Source of the DNA: Haematococcus lacustris | Taxonomy: Eukaryota; Chlorophyta; Chlorophyceae; Chlamydomonadales; Haematococcaceae | DNA length: 64,000 bases | Assembly (NCBI GenBank): GCA_030144725.1 | Contig: JASKMD010000014.1 | Coordinates: 9,194,502-9,258,501, forward strand | Direction of reading: 5' to 3' | Shown here: piece by piece, positions 24,001-36,300 of the stretch | Position numbering within the stretch: position 1 is the first letter of the stretch | Layout: the number at the start of each line of letters is the position of its first letter | Position numbers and translations under genes: made by a program | The notes under the pieces: generated by a model | Databases searched by the model: none | What the model saw: only the letters and a program-made list of their open reading frames with translations | Told to the model about the DNA's origin: nothing

Positions 24001-27000
24001 AGAGCGAGCTGGGCAGGTGTGCAGGGTCACAGGCTGGGCAGGGCGATGAGCAGGCTGACTCACTTGCAGAGCCTGTTGTTGTCCAGGCCCAAGAAGGTGG
24101 ACCGATCATCCAGCTGTCCCGCCTTGTCGTCATGCACAATGTCTTTCATGTTGATTTCAACCCCATCCTGCAGGTGCAGCACCCCACACGCCCACCCTCT
24201 GCATGGCATGCCAACCTCGCTGCTGCTGTGGTGCTGGTGGTGGTGGCCGCTGCTGCTGAAGCTCGGCAGCGGCAGCAGCAGCAGCTGATGAGATGCTGCT
24301 GATTGGTTAGCAGCTGGTGATGATGCTGCCGATGACGATCATGACAGCTGCTACACGGCAGCTGTAGCACCAGCCGCTGATGAGACGCTGTTGATGCAGC
24401 AGCAGCAGCAGCAGCAGCAGCTGTTGATAGTGATGATGTCACATATTGCAAAGAACACCGCTACTTGCCGCTGGTGCTGCTGCAGATACAAGCACTCAGC
24501 CAGGCATGACTGAGGCGTGCCTGATGCTGACATGCAGCTGTGAGGTTATGGCAGCTAGGGGCATCCAGCGGTACCAACTGTGCTGCTGTGTGGCTCCCAA
24601 GCACGAGTCTATCAAGAGGACAGCATGCCCTGCCCCAACTATGGCACACTACACTGTGTCTAAGGTACGCCTCATCCTTTCATCCTGGCCAGGTCACACC
24701 TTTTTGAATGACCAAGTGGAGACAACCTTGCCCGTCTCGATGTCCGCATGCATGAGCTTGTTGGGATTGTCTGGGGTCAGCAGGTTCATCTTTCGCTCAC
24801 TCTGTGCCAGCAGCACCTTGGGAGGGGTGGCGTAGGGGTGCATGCCAGGCGTGCGGGGCCCTGGAGTGCCAGGCAGCTGGCCAATGGTGAAGGTCACACC
24901 CTTGTCCTCAACGCCGCCCACCACCTGTACACCAGGCGCCGTATCACTGGGCAGGCTGATGGCCAGGATGAGGGTGAGGAGGGATGCGGGTGAGCTTGCC
25001 TGGGGTTGCTGATGTGTAAGGCTAAGGGGCAGGCGTGGGGTCAGAACCTATGTTGTTTGTCTGGCTGGGCTTGCAGCCAAAGTCCACATGCAGGCATCCA
25101 GGTGCAGTGAGTGCTTGGCAGTGGGATGGTATGCCAGCATGCAATGTACCAGTATGTGCGTGGGCTGGGCGATCAGGCTTTGCTCAAGCCAGGAGAGCGC
25201 TGGGATGGTTATCAGGAACCCCATTGTGTAGCTGAGTCATGCAGCCTGGTCTGCAGAAAGGAGGAGTAGCCAGCTGGTCTGCAGCTAGACAAACAAGGCA
25301 TGCAATGACACAAATGTCAGTTGTCTTACATTGCGTAACACGTCAAAGTGCCGCCCTCTCATAAGGAAGTTATTTTCTCCAGCACCCATGATTAGGCCTT
25401 GGTAGGTACTACCATCATCATCTGCACACCATTACGAGTGAGGCACACGTTGACGACGACATAAGGCCCGCGGGCTCATTGGAGATGCAACGAGGAGGGA
25501 CGTGAGAGTTGCAGTTGGTACAGAACATACAGACAAGAAACAAAAATAACATCTTCCCCGCCGGGACTCGAACCCGGGTCGCCAGAGTATTCAGAGTCTG
25601 AGAATCTGGTATCCTAACCGCCTAGACTACGAGGAATTGATGGTAGTTGTGTAGCTGATCCCTCTATGTACCCATAGCTGCTGCATCGCTGCCCGTTCCA
25701 CTTCGATTCAGGACGCGCCCACTGCGATGGGTGCCGCAGAATGCAGCGAAATTGCAGCTGCGCCCGTTCATGCTTGCAACCTGACTAATGATGTGCAGGC
25801 GTGAGGTATGCTGTAATTGTGTTTGCAGTGTTGAATCATACCTTCGTTTGTCTCCATGGCTTGCTCATCCCGCGTTTCGCCTTGAGGTGAAGGGACATCT
25901 GGGGCACTGCCCGGCACTTCCATGGGTTCCGACATCTGCCACATGCAAAGTGATGCAAGCATACATTAGGCTAGGTGGACACCTGGAGTGCTCAATGCTA
26001 ATGGCAGCAAAGTGCAGGCAGATGCGTGGCAGCTGTCCCGACACACAGCTCACCCGCTCAGAGATGTCCTTAGCAAAGAATATGCCAGCGTAATCCGCAC
26101 CCATTTCCTTGGTGCGATTGCTTTCATCATTGTGCAGTCCTGTCAAATTATAGAATGCTTTGTCATTCAACTCCTCAGCAAATGACCTGCAGCGAGTACA
26201 CACACGTCCCCCCCACACACTCACACAAGGCAATGGTGTCTCCACCACACTCAGCAGCCTGCATGCATGTTGTTGCAGCCAAGTAGCTAGGCATGCACGG
26301 GTGGGCTGGGGTCACTCTGTCAGACCTGAACATCTCAGAGTTGGGAAAGCGAAGAGCGTAGCAGTGCTCCCCAGCGCTAAAAGTGATGCGGCGGCCAGGC
26401 AGGTCCATGACGTAGCTCAGCTCTGAATCCACACGAGCTTCAATGTCACCAACCTCCAGGAACCTGTGTGGCACAGAGTGTGGGCACGCAGCCAGTGAGG
26501 ATGCACCTGGCTAATGTGTCACAGCTGCTGCCACATGCTGTGGGCAGTCTGTCCTCACTGGTCACACTTGACATTGTGACACAAGCAGTATGTCACTGGC
26601 ATCATGCCACTGCTGCAAGCACAAGATGGTGACAGGGCACTCTACCGCCTCCAGCTCCTCAGGTCTTGGGTAGTGCACATTTTCACACATGAAGCAATGG
26701 GTTGCAGCCATGATGGCCAGCATATGTCATGTGATCCGGTGATACTAGCTCGCTCAGCTCCTTTACCAGTCAGCTTTCCCAGATGTGGTGGAGTCCTCAT
26801 TAGAATCATAGAACCTGGGCGAGGCATTGCTGGATGCCAGCTCCCAAGACCCAGTGTTCCCAGCACGCACAAAGCGGAACAGCTTGATGCCTCGCTCAGG
26901 CTGCAGGCAGAAGCAAGGGCCTGCACTGCTTGGCACTGCGCTGGCAGCTGAGCTGCTGGCTACAGAGCTGACAGCTGCCAGCTGCCAGCTGACTGGGTAT

Positions 27001-27093
27001 ACAAGGTGCTGAGCTGTCAACCTTTTGAGCCAGATCGCCCTCGACATCGTTCACGGCGTCGTGCGCGCCTTCTGTACTGGCATTCTGACCCAT
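21019..27093 (-). CDS. VID27/CYPRO4-like protein, complete 12-exon gene
   Basis: Exons: 27093-27022, 26900-26767, 26463-26326, 26186-26054, 25935-25842, 25421-25330, 24924-24700, 24167-24064, 23489-23348, 22831-22661, 21806-21621, 21156-21019. Codon phase agrees at every junction and gives 542 residues. The N-terminus MGQNAS is a candidate N-myristoylation site; plant CYPRO4 proteins also begin MG. Family blocks in order: GADYAGIFFAKDISER, NNFLMRGRHFDVLRN, MHADIETGKVVSTW, STFLGLDNNRLCKWDLRDP, YSRGTNFQCMATSGDGFVAV, then DGKVRLYDGK and TAIPGLGAPITAIDVTHDGK of the WD40-like VID27 C-terminal domain, SRMGGRGAVPRLLRL and KFTWITEKGMSERWVAASCG. It ends in AFLHPK, slightly shorter than plant homologues. 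The cellular role is poorly known; yeast VID27 was linked to vacuolar import and degradation. It is divergent from the gene at 27439 and hosts a tRNA in intron 5. Confidence 0.93.
21413..21440 (+). repeat. Interstitial telomere-like TTAGGG repeats
   Basis: GGGTTAGGGG followed by three further GGTTAG units in an intron of the VID27-like gene. The unit is TTAGGG, not the TTTTAGGG or TTTAGGG usual in green algae and plants. A shorter related stretch lies at 22876-22900. Confidence 0.8.
25542..25546 (-). terminator. RNA polymerase III T-run terminator of tRNA-Glu
   Basis: TTTTT on the minus strand, six nucleotides downstream of the tRNA 3' end, the normal pol III stop signal. Confidence 0.75.
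25553..25636 (-). tRNA. trnE-CUC: tRNA-Glu (anticodon CTC) with an 11-nt intron
   Basis: 84 nt fold as a full tRNA. The acceptor stem TTCCTCG pairs with CGGGGAA (one G-U) and is followed by discriminator G. The D arm is GTCT/GGAT, the anticodon stem CCAGA/TCTGG, the anticodon loop TTCTCA-C with anticodon CTC at 25602-25600, and the T arm CCGGG-TTCGAGT-CCCGG. The 11 nt at 25598-25588 sit exactly between positions 37 and 38, the canonical place of nuclear tRNA introns, leaving a 73-nt mature tRNA. A T-run (25546-25542 on this strand) follows the 3' end and should stop RNA polymerase III. The gene lies in intron 5 of the VID27-like gene, on the same strand. Confidence 0.95.
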
Positions 27094-27438
27094 TGCGGCG
27101 TTCAAACTTCACGGATCGCAGGCGAAACAGATGCGACACCCGCGGGGCAAAGATGGGCTGCTGTACGACGCGCTGACGAACGATTATCACGCGAACCCAC
27201 AATCCTGCATGCATGGTCTTGCATTCATGAGACCACCATGTGTTACCAATTGGCACACAGCACAAAACTTAAGAATGGGTTACAAGCCACAAGCAAAACT
27301 CCACGCATCAGTGAATGCGTAGAGAAGTCGACTACAGCACGATCACACATCAGGAAGTGAGACCCTCGTCCTGCACGGCATCGCCACCTGGAAGCCCCTC
27401 CGCTACCTGGCTGTATCTTTGTCGTTGATGCTGCCGCA
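27094..27438. promoter_or_regulatory. 345-bp divergent promoter region
   Basis: Lies between the start codons of the VID27-like gene (27093, minus) and the membrane-protein gene (27439, plus). Both genes are otherwise well defined, so the two promoters and 5' UTRs must fit here. No TATA box or named factor site is apparent. Confidence 0.55.
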
Positions 27439-30281
27439 ATGGGATCGCTGTGGGCTCGAATCGCGCTGTTGGCTCTGTTGTTCGATTGCGCGTGTCACAG
27501 GTTTTCTGCCACGATGCCCAACGGCGCACAGCATGGCATGCTGAACATCGGCCGTGCCGGCGTCCTGGTGCAGGGTCCCCAGAGCAGTAGCAGCGGCAGC
27601 AGCTGTGCGCAAGGGAGCCAGCAAGGAAGACCCCCCTGGTGCTGTTTTCTTCCACAAGGTGCACCACGCAGCATCAAAGCCAGGAGGCCAGGAGTGGTGC
27701 GGTACAGTACACGTCTGCTTAGCCCTGCCTTGCCCTGCTCCTCCTTGCCCATGGCCCAGGGTGACGATGCTCTTGCTTGGGACAGTGATGAGCTGACGCA
27801 CGTGCGCCTGCTGCACAGCAAGGACTTCCACGACAAGAAGGTGGGCGCCACAGGGTCCACTGCAGCAGCAGGGGAGAGCAGCGGGCGGGGCTGAGGGTGG
27901 GGGCCCACTGAGCATGACCCAGCTGAGGTGTGGAGCAGTGCTTGCTGCTACCGTGGGTGAAGCCTCCTGCCTCCTGCCTCACTCTCTCACTCTCTCTTTG
28001 GGCAGGCAACCCAGGCTTCATCCCATGTGTGCCTTAGGGGCCTCTGCTTCCCTGAGTCCAGCCTCCTGCCCTCCCACCAGCCAGCCTGCTGTACTCTGCT
28101 TCTCAGCCTCCCCCTTTACCTCCCCCTTTACCTCAGCTCTCCTCTCCTGCCCCTGTGGCCTGTAACCCTGCCAAAAACCTTCTCTCATGCCCTCGCCCAC
28201 TGCCTACTGCCTGCCCACAGGCGTTCCAAGCCGCCCCTGATGTGGCCACCTACCTCGGCCTGCCGGTGGTGGAGGCCCTTCACATGCCTGTGCCCCTGAG
28301 CATTGTGTTTGTGGGGTTCCAAGGGGATGGCAACATGGACATAGACATCAGCACCGACCAGCTGCAGGAGTGGTTTGGGCAGCTGGACCACGTGCTGCCT
28401 CATACTCGGGTGGAGCTGAGTAAGCTCACTTGTGCTGAAGATGGTGGGTGGAGGGGTGGAGGGTGGAGGGGTGGTGGGTGGAGGGGTAGTGGCTGACCAG
28501 GGCTGTTGCGGCTGGTTCAGCGAAGTAGCCAAGAAAGGCTATATGCAGTCCACCTGGCCCACCCAGCTGCTGCTGCAGGTGACCCCTCAGCCTGTTGTGC
28601 CCCTGACCGAGTGGCTGCAGGCCACTGTGCCGGTCTGGTTCACGCCTCGCGCCAGCACCAGCCCGTGCCCAGCTTCGTGCACCTTAACTTCAGCTGCAAT
28701 GTGGTGGTCACGCGCCGCAAGGCAGTGGTCACGGCGTTTCAGCGGGCCCAGCATGTGTTCAGCAGGCCAGTGGACCCGGACCTGGAGATGGGCGCTCAGC
28801 AAGTCAGTGGGCCGCTGAGGTTCAGGTGGTTAGTTAAGCAGGCAGCAGCAGGGGACGTGGGTGTTTGTGGCAGTGGTTGTAAACAGACCTGGTGAAGGGT
28901 GCTCAGCAGCAGAGCGATGGGAAGAAGAGGGTGTGGGTTGGGTGGGTGGGTGTGGGCAGGGTGGGTGGGTTGGGGCAGGGTGGGATACACGAGATAAGGT
29001 GGAGGGTCACAGAGAGGTTCAAAGCAGAGGTAGCAGAGGTTCCCTGCCCCCTGGCCCCCAGCTTCTCCCCAGCTTCCCTGCCCCCTTGATCCCAGCTTCT
29101 CCCTCAGGGCTCAGAGCAGAGGTAGCAGAGGCGAGGTGCTTCCGGGTGCGCAGCCTCGCGCACACTCACAGCACGATTGTTCACTGGTCTGCTGCCACTG
29201 CCACCCTACCCTGCCTTACCCTACACCATTATCACCTATCCCGGCATGTAAGGGACACCTGCCTTCACCGCTCTGCTGTGCTGCGGCCTGCGCCTTTCAA
29301 GCTTTCCCTTGCCGGCATCCTGCCCTCTCCCTCTGCTGCTCCCCAGCCCCCTGCTCCCCACCCCTGCCCCGCTGCCACCTCCCGTGGCCAGCCCCACCCC
29401 CCAGCTTCTCCCCAGCTTCCCTGCCCCCTGGCCCCCGGTGCCTCCAGGTGGACGCCCTGAAGATGGAGTCCTTTGTGTCCAACTTCCTGCAGTCCCTGGG
29501 CCTGAGCAGCTCCTACAGCCTGCTGGTGCTCAACACGCCCTGGTCAGTGGACCAGCCGGTGTACGGTTACCGCCAGGGACTCAGCAGGGCGGAGATGGAC
29601 GTGGTGCTGGGTCATGGCACCAAGGTCCAGAAGATGATGGTGCGGGGGGTTAGGGAGGGACAAGTGGGAAGGAGGACCAAGGGTGCTGAGCAGGAGTCAT
29701 GCGGTGATGATGGTGGTGCTGGGGTGAAGGGAGGGAGAAGTGTTGGGTGTTGAGCCAAGGGTTGCAGGACTTATGGGGAGGTGGGCGAAAGGGAGGGAGG
29801 GAGGGGAGGGGCCTAGGCGTGGGTGAACCAAGCAGGGAGGGTAGTGTGACATCCTGTGAGGAGATGTAGAGGAGTGTCTGCCAGCAGGGTCAGCCAATGA
29901 AGCAGGGTCAGCAGGGTCAGTGCAGGGTCAGCCGGTGCAGCGGTGTCAGTCGGTGAACGCCATGGCAGCGCTTGGTGAGGGCTGCTCAGCCTTGCATACT
30001 CACTGCCTCCTTGTCTCAGTCTGTGAAACCTAGTCGCGCACACCTCGTTGGTCACACCCGGCTGGTTACACCTGGTTGCACTTGGTGGTCACACCTGGTG
30101 AGTACCACTACCTCCAGCTCCTGCTTCAGATCACTGATATAGAAAGGGAACAAGGCAGACAGAAAGACAGAAAAGGAGAAAGACAGGCAAAAAGAAGAAA
30201 CGAGAAAAAGAGTGCAAGTGGAAAGGGAAGAAAGGAAGACAGAAAGAGAGGAACTCAAATCTGTGGCCTCTTTTCCAGTTC

Positions 30282-30318
<37 letters not shown>

Positions 30319-33300
30319 GGCTGCTGCCAATGATGACAATGGCTCAGGGCAGCGCCTTTGCCACCGAGCCTCAGCTGCCCTTCCCCTACAGCGCCAGCGG
30401 CTGGTTAACAGGTGGCAATGGCAAGGAGCGGAGCAGTACTAAGAAGTTTGGGAGCACTGATGCAACCTGGAACAGGTGGGTGAGGGGCAGCAGGTAGGGG
30501 GCAGCAGGTGAAGTGCAGCAGGCCAGCAGGACGCCAGCAGCTGCAACAGGGCGGGAGGCCACCACCACTACTGCTGCTGCCGCTGCCGCTGCCGCTGCCG
30601 GGCAGGCTGCTGCTAGGCGTTGCCTGTACTGCTGGCTGCCACTGAGCCCTCTGTCTGCCTGATGTTCGGCTGCAGCGACTTCTGGGTGCAGAGTGTGGAG
30701 CACTACCTCACCAGCGAAGAGGAGTACCGCAAGGCCCTGCTGCAGGTCGGCCAGGCCTGACCCAGCCAGACCTGATGTGTGGGGGAGGAGCGGGTGGTGG
30801 GAGGGAGACTGGTGCTGGGCGGTAACCAGAGGACAGGAGGAGGGTCTGGTGGGAGGGTAGCAAGGGCATGCCCCGAGGCTACTCTCCTCTCTTAATGCAT
30901 GCCCGACAGCGAGGGCACAGTCTCTCTTTCTTTCTTTCTTTCTTAGAGGTTGAGGGGCCGTGGGAAGAGCCTGCCTCTGACATGATGGTAGCTGCACGAG
31001 AATAGGTGCACGAGGTAATGCTCACAGGGCAACCACGCTGTTTGTGTCCGAGGTGGTCCAGAACTAGTAGTGCTAAGTGACTCACTTGCTGCCCAGCTGC
31101 ACTCCGGTCTCACATACTCCGGTCCACAGCTCTCTCATCACCAGCTCTGACTGCCCCTTGCAACATTCACTGACCGCTCCACCTGTTGCACTCTTGCACA
31201 GGAGGTGGGAACCCTGCGGGGCGCTGCAGCAGTGGTGCAGGCGGTGCGGTTGCTGCGGCGTGGCGACACTGCCATGGCTGGTGTGCTGAAGAACGAGGTG
31301 CTGGCGGGCCCGGGTGAAGGCCTCAACATGTTCTCCAAGTTTCACACCATGCACCCCGCTGAGGACTGCCTGGTGGGCTGGACCCTTGCCTGGGGCTGCA
31401 GCGGATTGGGCCAGGGCTGGGGCAGTGGGTTGACTGCATTGAGGCTGTGAAGCACGCTCCTTGTCGAGGGGCGGGGTGGGAGGGGGTTGCAAGCTTGGAT
31501 TTAACCAAGCTGCAGACCCTTCAGCTACCATGCTGGCCAGAGAATTGAAGCCCCCGCCCCCGCCCCTGCCCCTGCCCCTGCCCCTGCCCCTGCCCCTGCC
31601 CCTGCCCCTGCCCCTGCCCCTGCCCCTGCCCCTGCCCCTGCCCCTGCCCCTGCCCCTGCCCCTGCCCCTGCCCCTGCCCCTGCCCCTGCCCCTGCCCCTG
31701 CCCCTGCCCCTGCCCCTGCCCCTGCCCCTGCCCCTGCCCCTGCCCCTGCCCCTGCCCCTGCCCCTGCCCCTGCCCCTGCCCCTGCCCCTGCCCCTGCCCC
31801 TGCCCCTGCCCCTGCCCCTGCCCCTGCCCCTGCCCCTGCCCCTGCCCCTGCCCCTGCCCCTGCCCCTGCCCCTGCCCCTGCCCCTGCCCCTGCCCCTGCC
31901 CCTGCCCCTGCCCCTGCCCCTGCCCCTGCCCCTGCCCCTGCCCCTGCCCCTGCCCCTGCCCCTGCCCCTGAGCCTCAATGGTGTCTGGCTGCAGGTGGGC
32001 AACTGGGTAGGTGCAGGGCGGTGGGCCCTGCTAGACCTCACAGCCGGGGGTGGTGACTGGGGCCCTGCCATGGGTGGAGACGGTGTGGTGCACCGTCACA
32101 CTGTGCCAAGTGTGATGGACCATTTCTCACGCTTACACAACCTGAAACAGAGTGAGTCCTGGTGACGTGCTGCCACAACAGCTGGAAAGTGCCCCCATAC
32201 ATGAGCACCTAGACTCTCATGCTAGAAAATAAATAGCCCGACACATGTGCTCCCTCCCACGCTGCTGTGCACCCCCTCATGCTGGGTGAGTTGCAAAGGT
32301 GACACTGATGCCGTTTGCGATGCGTGGCAAGGGCGGTGGCAGGTGCGGTGGCAGGGCTACACGCAGGGCCATTGTGCATGTAGCCCTGGTGCCCTAGTGC
32401 TGGGGTCAGCACCAGAGATATGGCCAGGTGCACCTACACTAGGTTCTCCCTGCACGGCCAGGGGCTGCAGGCGCGTGAGCTGGCTGATGACTGCCGCATT
32501 GAGGTGGCCTGCTTAGTTGGGCGATGTGCTCAGGCACCGGTTGGCTGGATACAGACTAGGCAACCAGGTTTGGGTGTTGAGCAGGGGCGATGGCGGCATG
32601 CGAGTGGTGAGTGGAGGAGGTGAAAGAGATGCACACCTGTAGCATAAGGCCAGAGTGAGGTAGATGATGAAGCTCCATCTCATCTTACTGCCAGTGCGAT
32701 GCAGAGCAGGGCAGGATAGGAGGTCAAGCAGCGTCATGACGCACTGCATGGTTGAGATGTGTGCACCTTCTCATGGAGCAGGTCGTTTGCTCAACGTACG
32801 ATTTGCTAATGGGCAAGGCCAAGCATTCATACCAGGCTGACGGTAGTAACGGGGTAAACCCACCATCATCTTATGGGGTTCAGGCTGCACATCCTTGCAC
32901 CTGCTTGCTGATCCATTCGTCTCAATCCCTACCCAGCCCGATTTCCCCTCCCCTCCCCGACCTGCTCTGTAGATGTACGTGAGGTGAGGAAGAGTGAGGA
33001 AGACAAGGCCCTTCTGCAGCAAGTGGGGGCGCAGGCTGCAGCTCAAGGGGGAGAGACTGGCCGCCTGGCTTTCCAGGTCTTCAATAGAGAGGTGGGTGGC
33101 CGTAAGTCAGGCCTAGAGCAGGGGACATGCATGCTTTACGGCTTTTCAATGACTGAAGAAAACAAGAGTGTGACAGGTGTGACTGCATTCTTGACATGTG
33201 TGGGATGTGTGCAGAGGCAGTGTGAGGTGTGTAAGAGGGAGTGGTGGGTGCTGCACTCAGTGGCAGCCCAGGCTACAGTGCAGAGGCACTGGCTGGCTGC

Positions 33301-36300
33301 TTGCGGCCGCTGCTGTTGTCTGCCCTGGCTTGGCCACAGCAGGAGGCATTGATGTTTGAGGCCTGGGGCAGAGCAAGCAGCTCGCTCTCGCCCAGTGGCT
33401 CACACCTGTTGTCCAGCAATGAGAACTCCTTTTGGCTAATCATGCAGACACTTTCCCAACCCATGACATGTCCATGTCTACCCTACCACCACGATACTTA
33501 TGTGCTTTCACAGCATCTGGGCGTCCCAACATCGCATCACAAGTGGTGCTGGGATGTTTCGACACCCACAAACATTCACGACACCAAGCCTATTGACCCT
33601 TACTGGCCGCTGTGGTTTAGCCCAAGCTGTTGGCAGCTGGGTCAGCAAACCAGCTCTGTCCTGTGTCGTGAAATGTGTGTTATTGAATAATACTGCTCTC
33701 ATCCACAAATAAGAAACTACAAACAGCACAACACGCGATAAAATTGGTACAATCATGGTTTGTGTATGCATTGCTACATTGTGGCACTGCTGATCGCTGG
33801 ATGCACATGTGTGTGCGTATGCATGCCACGCAGATGCAAGCACGGCGCCTGGCTGCCAGTGCACCGGGGTCAGCGCCCCTGTCAGATGCAGTGGGCACTT
33901 TGAAGGACCCTGAGGAAGCTGTCCGGTGGCAGCGCAAGTACCAAGAGACATTGCTGCGGGTGAGCGCACACACATGGCTGCATGGAAGAGCATGGACCTG
34001 CATAACAGCGCATGGACTGGCATGATAGCGCATGGACTGGCATGACAGTGCATGGGCATGAACAAGGTCAGAGTAGCGGGAACAAGTACACGTGGAATTG
34101 CATGGGGCTGCAGAGGGCGCATGAACAAGAGATGTATGTTTGTATGTTTGCAGGGGTTCTTTATGTTGTTGCAAATGTTTACTTACTCAACAAGGCATGT
34201 TTGTGTGCAGCCCACCCTTCATGGGGCTATACAGGTGGTAAGGACAAGACCAGCTGCTTGTGTGCAGCGCCACTCTTCCTGCACCCTCCAGCTTGCATCC
34301 CCTCCTCACTCTCCTATGATGGATTCCTCGCTCTCATGTCTTGTTTCACTTCTTTCACCGTGCCCATTACCGCCCACTCTGCCCCTTACTCCACTTATGA
34401 GCTGGACGGTAAACTGCCCTGGTGAGCCAGACCAGAGCCAGCTGCATGTGCGGGGCTGAAACCATGCAATGGCGATGATCGCCCCTCAGCATGACCCAGC
34501 ACCTCTACCTCTGTGTGCCTCCCTGGTACCGTGCCCCCCTCAAGAAAACATGGCTTGGGGAAAACCTGTGCTTGGGCATCTCAATGAGCCGCCACGTCGT
34601 CCTGGCATGGTATAATCCTCGACATGCACTGCATGCATGCCAGTGTGCCAGGATCAGGGTCGGCAGTCAGATCAAAGGTGTTCAATGGAGGAGAATCGAT
34701 GTCAGCCTGGTGCAGCATCTGACATGCACCCCTTGCCCCCTGCCGGCTTGCAGTCAGAGCTGGACGTGTACGAGCAGACTGCACGCCGCCACTGCAACCC
34801 TGAGCTGCGGGCCGACCTGCTGCCAGCAGTGTGCCAAGAGCTAAAGCAGCGCACGGAAAAGGCACGCTCGCAGCTGGCCAAGCTGGCCACAGCCCAGGTG
34901 CCTAGGAGCATTCTCCCAGGATTCCTTGATTACTTGCTTCCTCCTGCTGATGATGTTTCGTGTTATTGCTTCCTTGCTGCCCAGGAGCCTGCACCTGGGC
35001 GCCCAGATGTCTTCCTTGCTGCCACTGCCACTGATGTCACCCTGTGTGCCCTGTGGCTGCCAGGGTCTTACACACACCTCCTTGCCTGCCTCTGTGCGCA
35101 ATTGTTATGTTTGCCTCTCTTCCCTCCCGCCCCACCTGGCCCCTGCTGCCAGCGCCCTGTGGCTGCCGCGTTATGCCTGCCACCAACCTCGGCATACCCA
35201 CCCTCCTGCCCACCCTGCTGCGTGGTGCCCCCTTGCCTGCCATCCTTGCTGACAGTTGCTCAGCACCTGCCGCTCGTGTCACACCCATGTTTGCCTGCCC
35301 CTGCTGCCTTGCACCTGCCTCTGCCTGCCACAGGGCATCCCTGGAGACATCTGGCGTGATCATAAGTGGGATATTTTTGGGCACGAGGCAGATGAACACT
35401 GGGAGGAAGACATGGAGGTGAGGTAGGGGCACAGTGGCTGGCTAGGTTTGTTGGGAAGGGTCACAGCTCCAGGATGGGGGAAGGGGAGCAGCAGTGAAGG
35501 GCGCTGAGTGGGGTGCCAGAGCCAGCCAGGTCGCCCTAAGCTATACTCCTTGAACTGGGAAACGCTGCTGTGAGAGTGAACAAGCAGTGATTTGCAATTG
35601 TTGAGCTATTTGTGTGTCTGTGAGGTGCGGGGATTTACTCCTGCCAATTCCCATTCTTTTCACAGCTTACCCAGGCTCTGTGGCTTGGTGTGTGGCAGGT
35701 GAGTGAGGAAGCCCTCCGCTCCCATGACCTGTTTCTGGCAGAGCTTGCCGCCCTGCTGAGCCGCGCCCTGCGGCATGTGGTGGCCCCGCCCACCGCCACC
35801 TGGACCCACGCTGCCGGCTACCTGCACGACACTGCCACGCCCTTTGCCACGAATGTGAGGCACTGTTGGGATCACCCATGCGTCACCCGCACCACCAGCA
35901 GCAGGGGCTGCACCTGGTCCGCCATCACCAGCTCCAACATTAGAGATGGTCAAGGAGCAGTGGGAAAAGAATTGTTTGTACCAGCAGCTGCTCTCCAACA
36001 CCAGCACCAAAGCAAGCTGCACCCACATCACCAGCACGCACACGGCTGGCATTATTACAAGCAGGCACTAGGAACATCTGCTAGCACTACTGCTGGCAGA
36101 ATGCTGATTTGGGTATGTTCAATGCGGTGGCCTAGCAGGGACATAGCAGGAGAGCCTGTCAGGACGCGGTGCTCTAGCAGGCGATTAGCTGAAGCTCGTG
36201 CTGTGAGCAGCCTGCTGTGCTGGCCTGTGGTGAGCTGCAGGTCAGGTTTGAGATTTTTGTGATACGGGACACGGCTCGAGAGATGCAGCTCCATGTGGAC

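Noticed and set aside
31082..32165. Long GR-repeat (minus) and PL-repeat (plus) open frames
   Set aside because: They are translations of the perfect CCCCTG array in an intron, and both flanking exons are explained by the membrane-protein gene.
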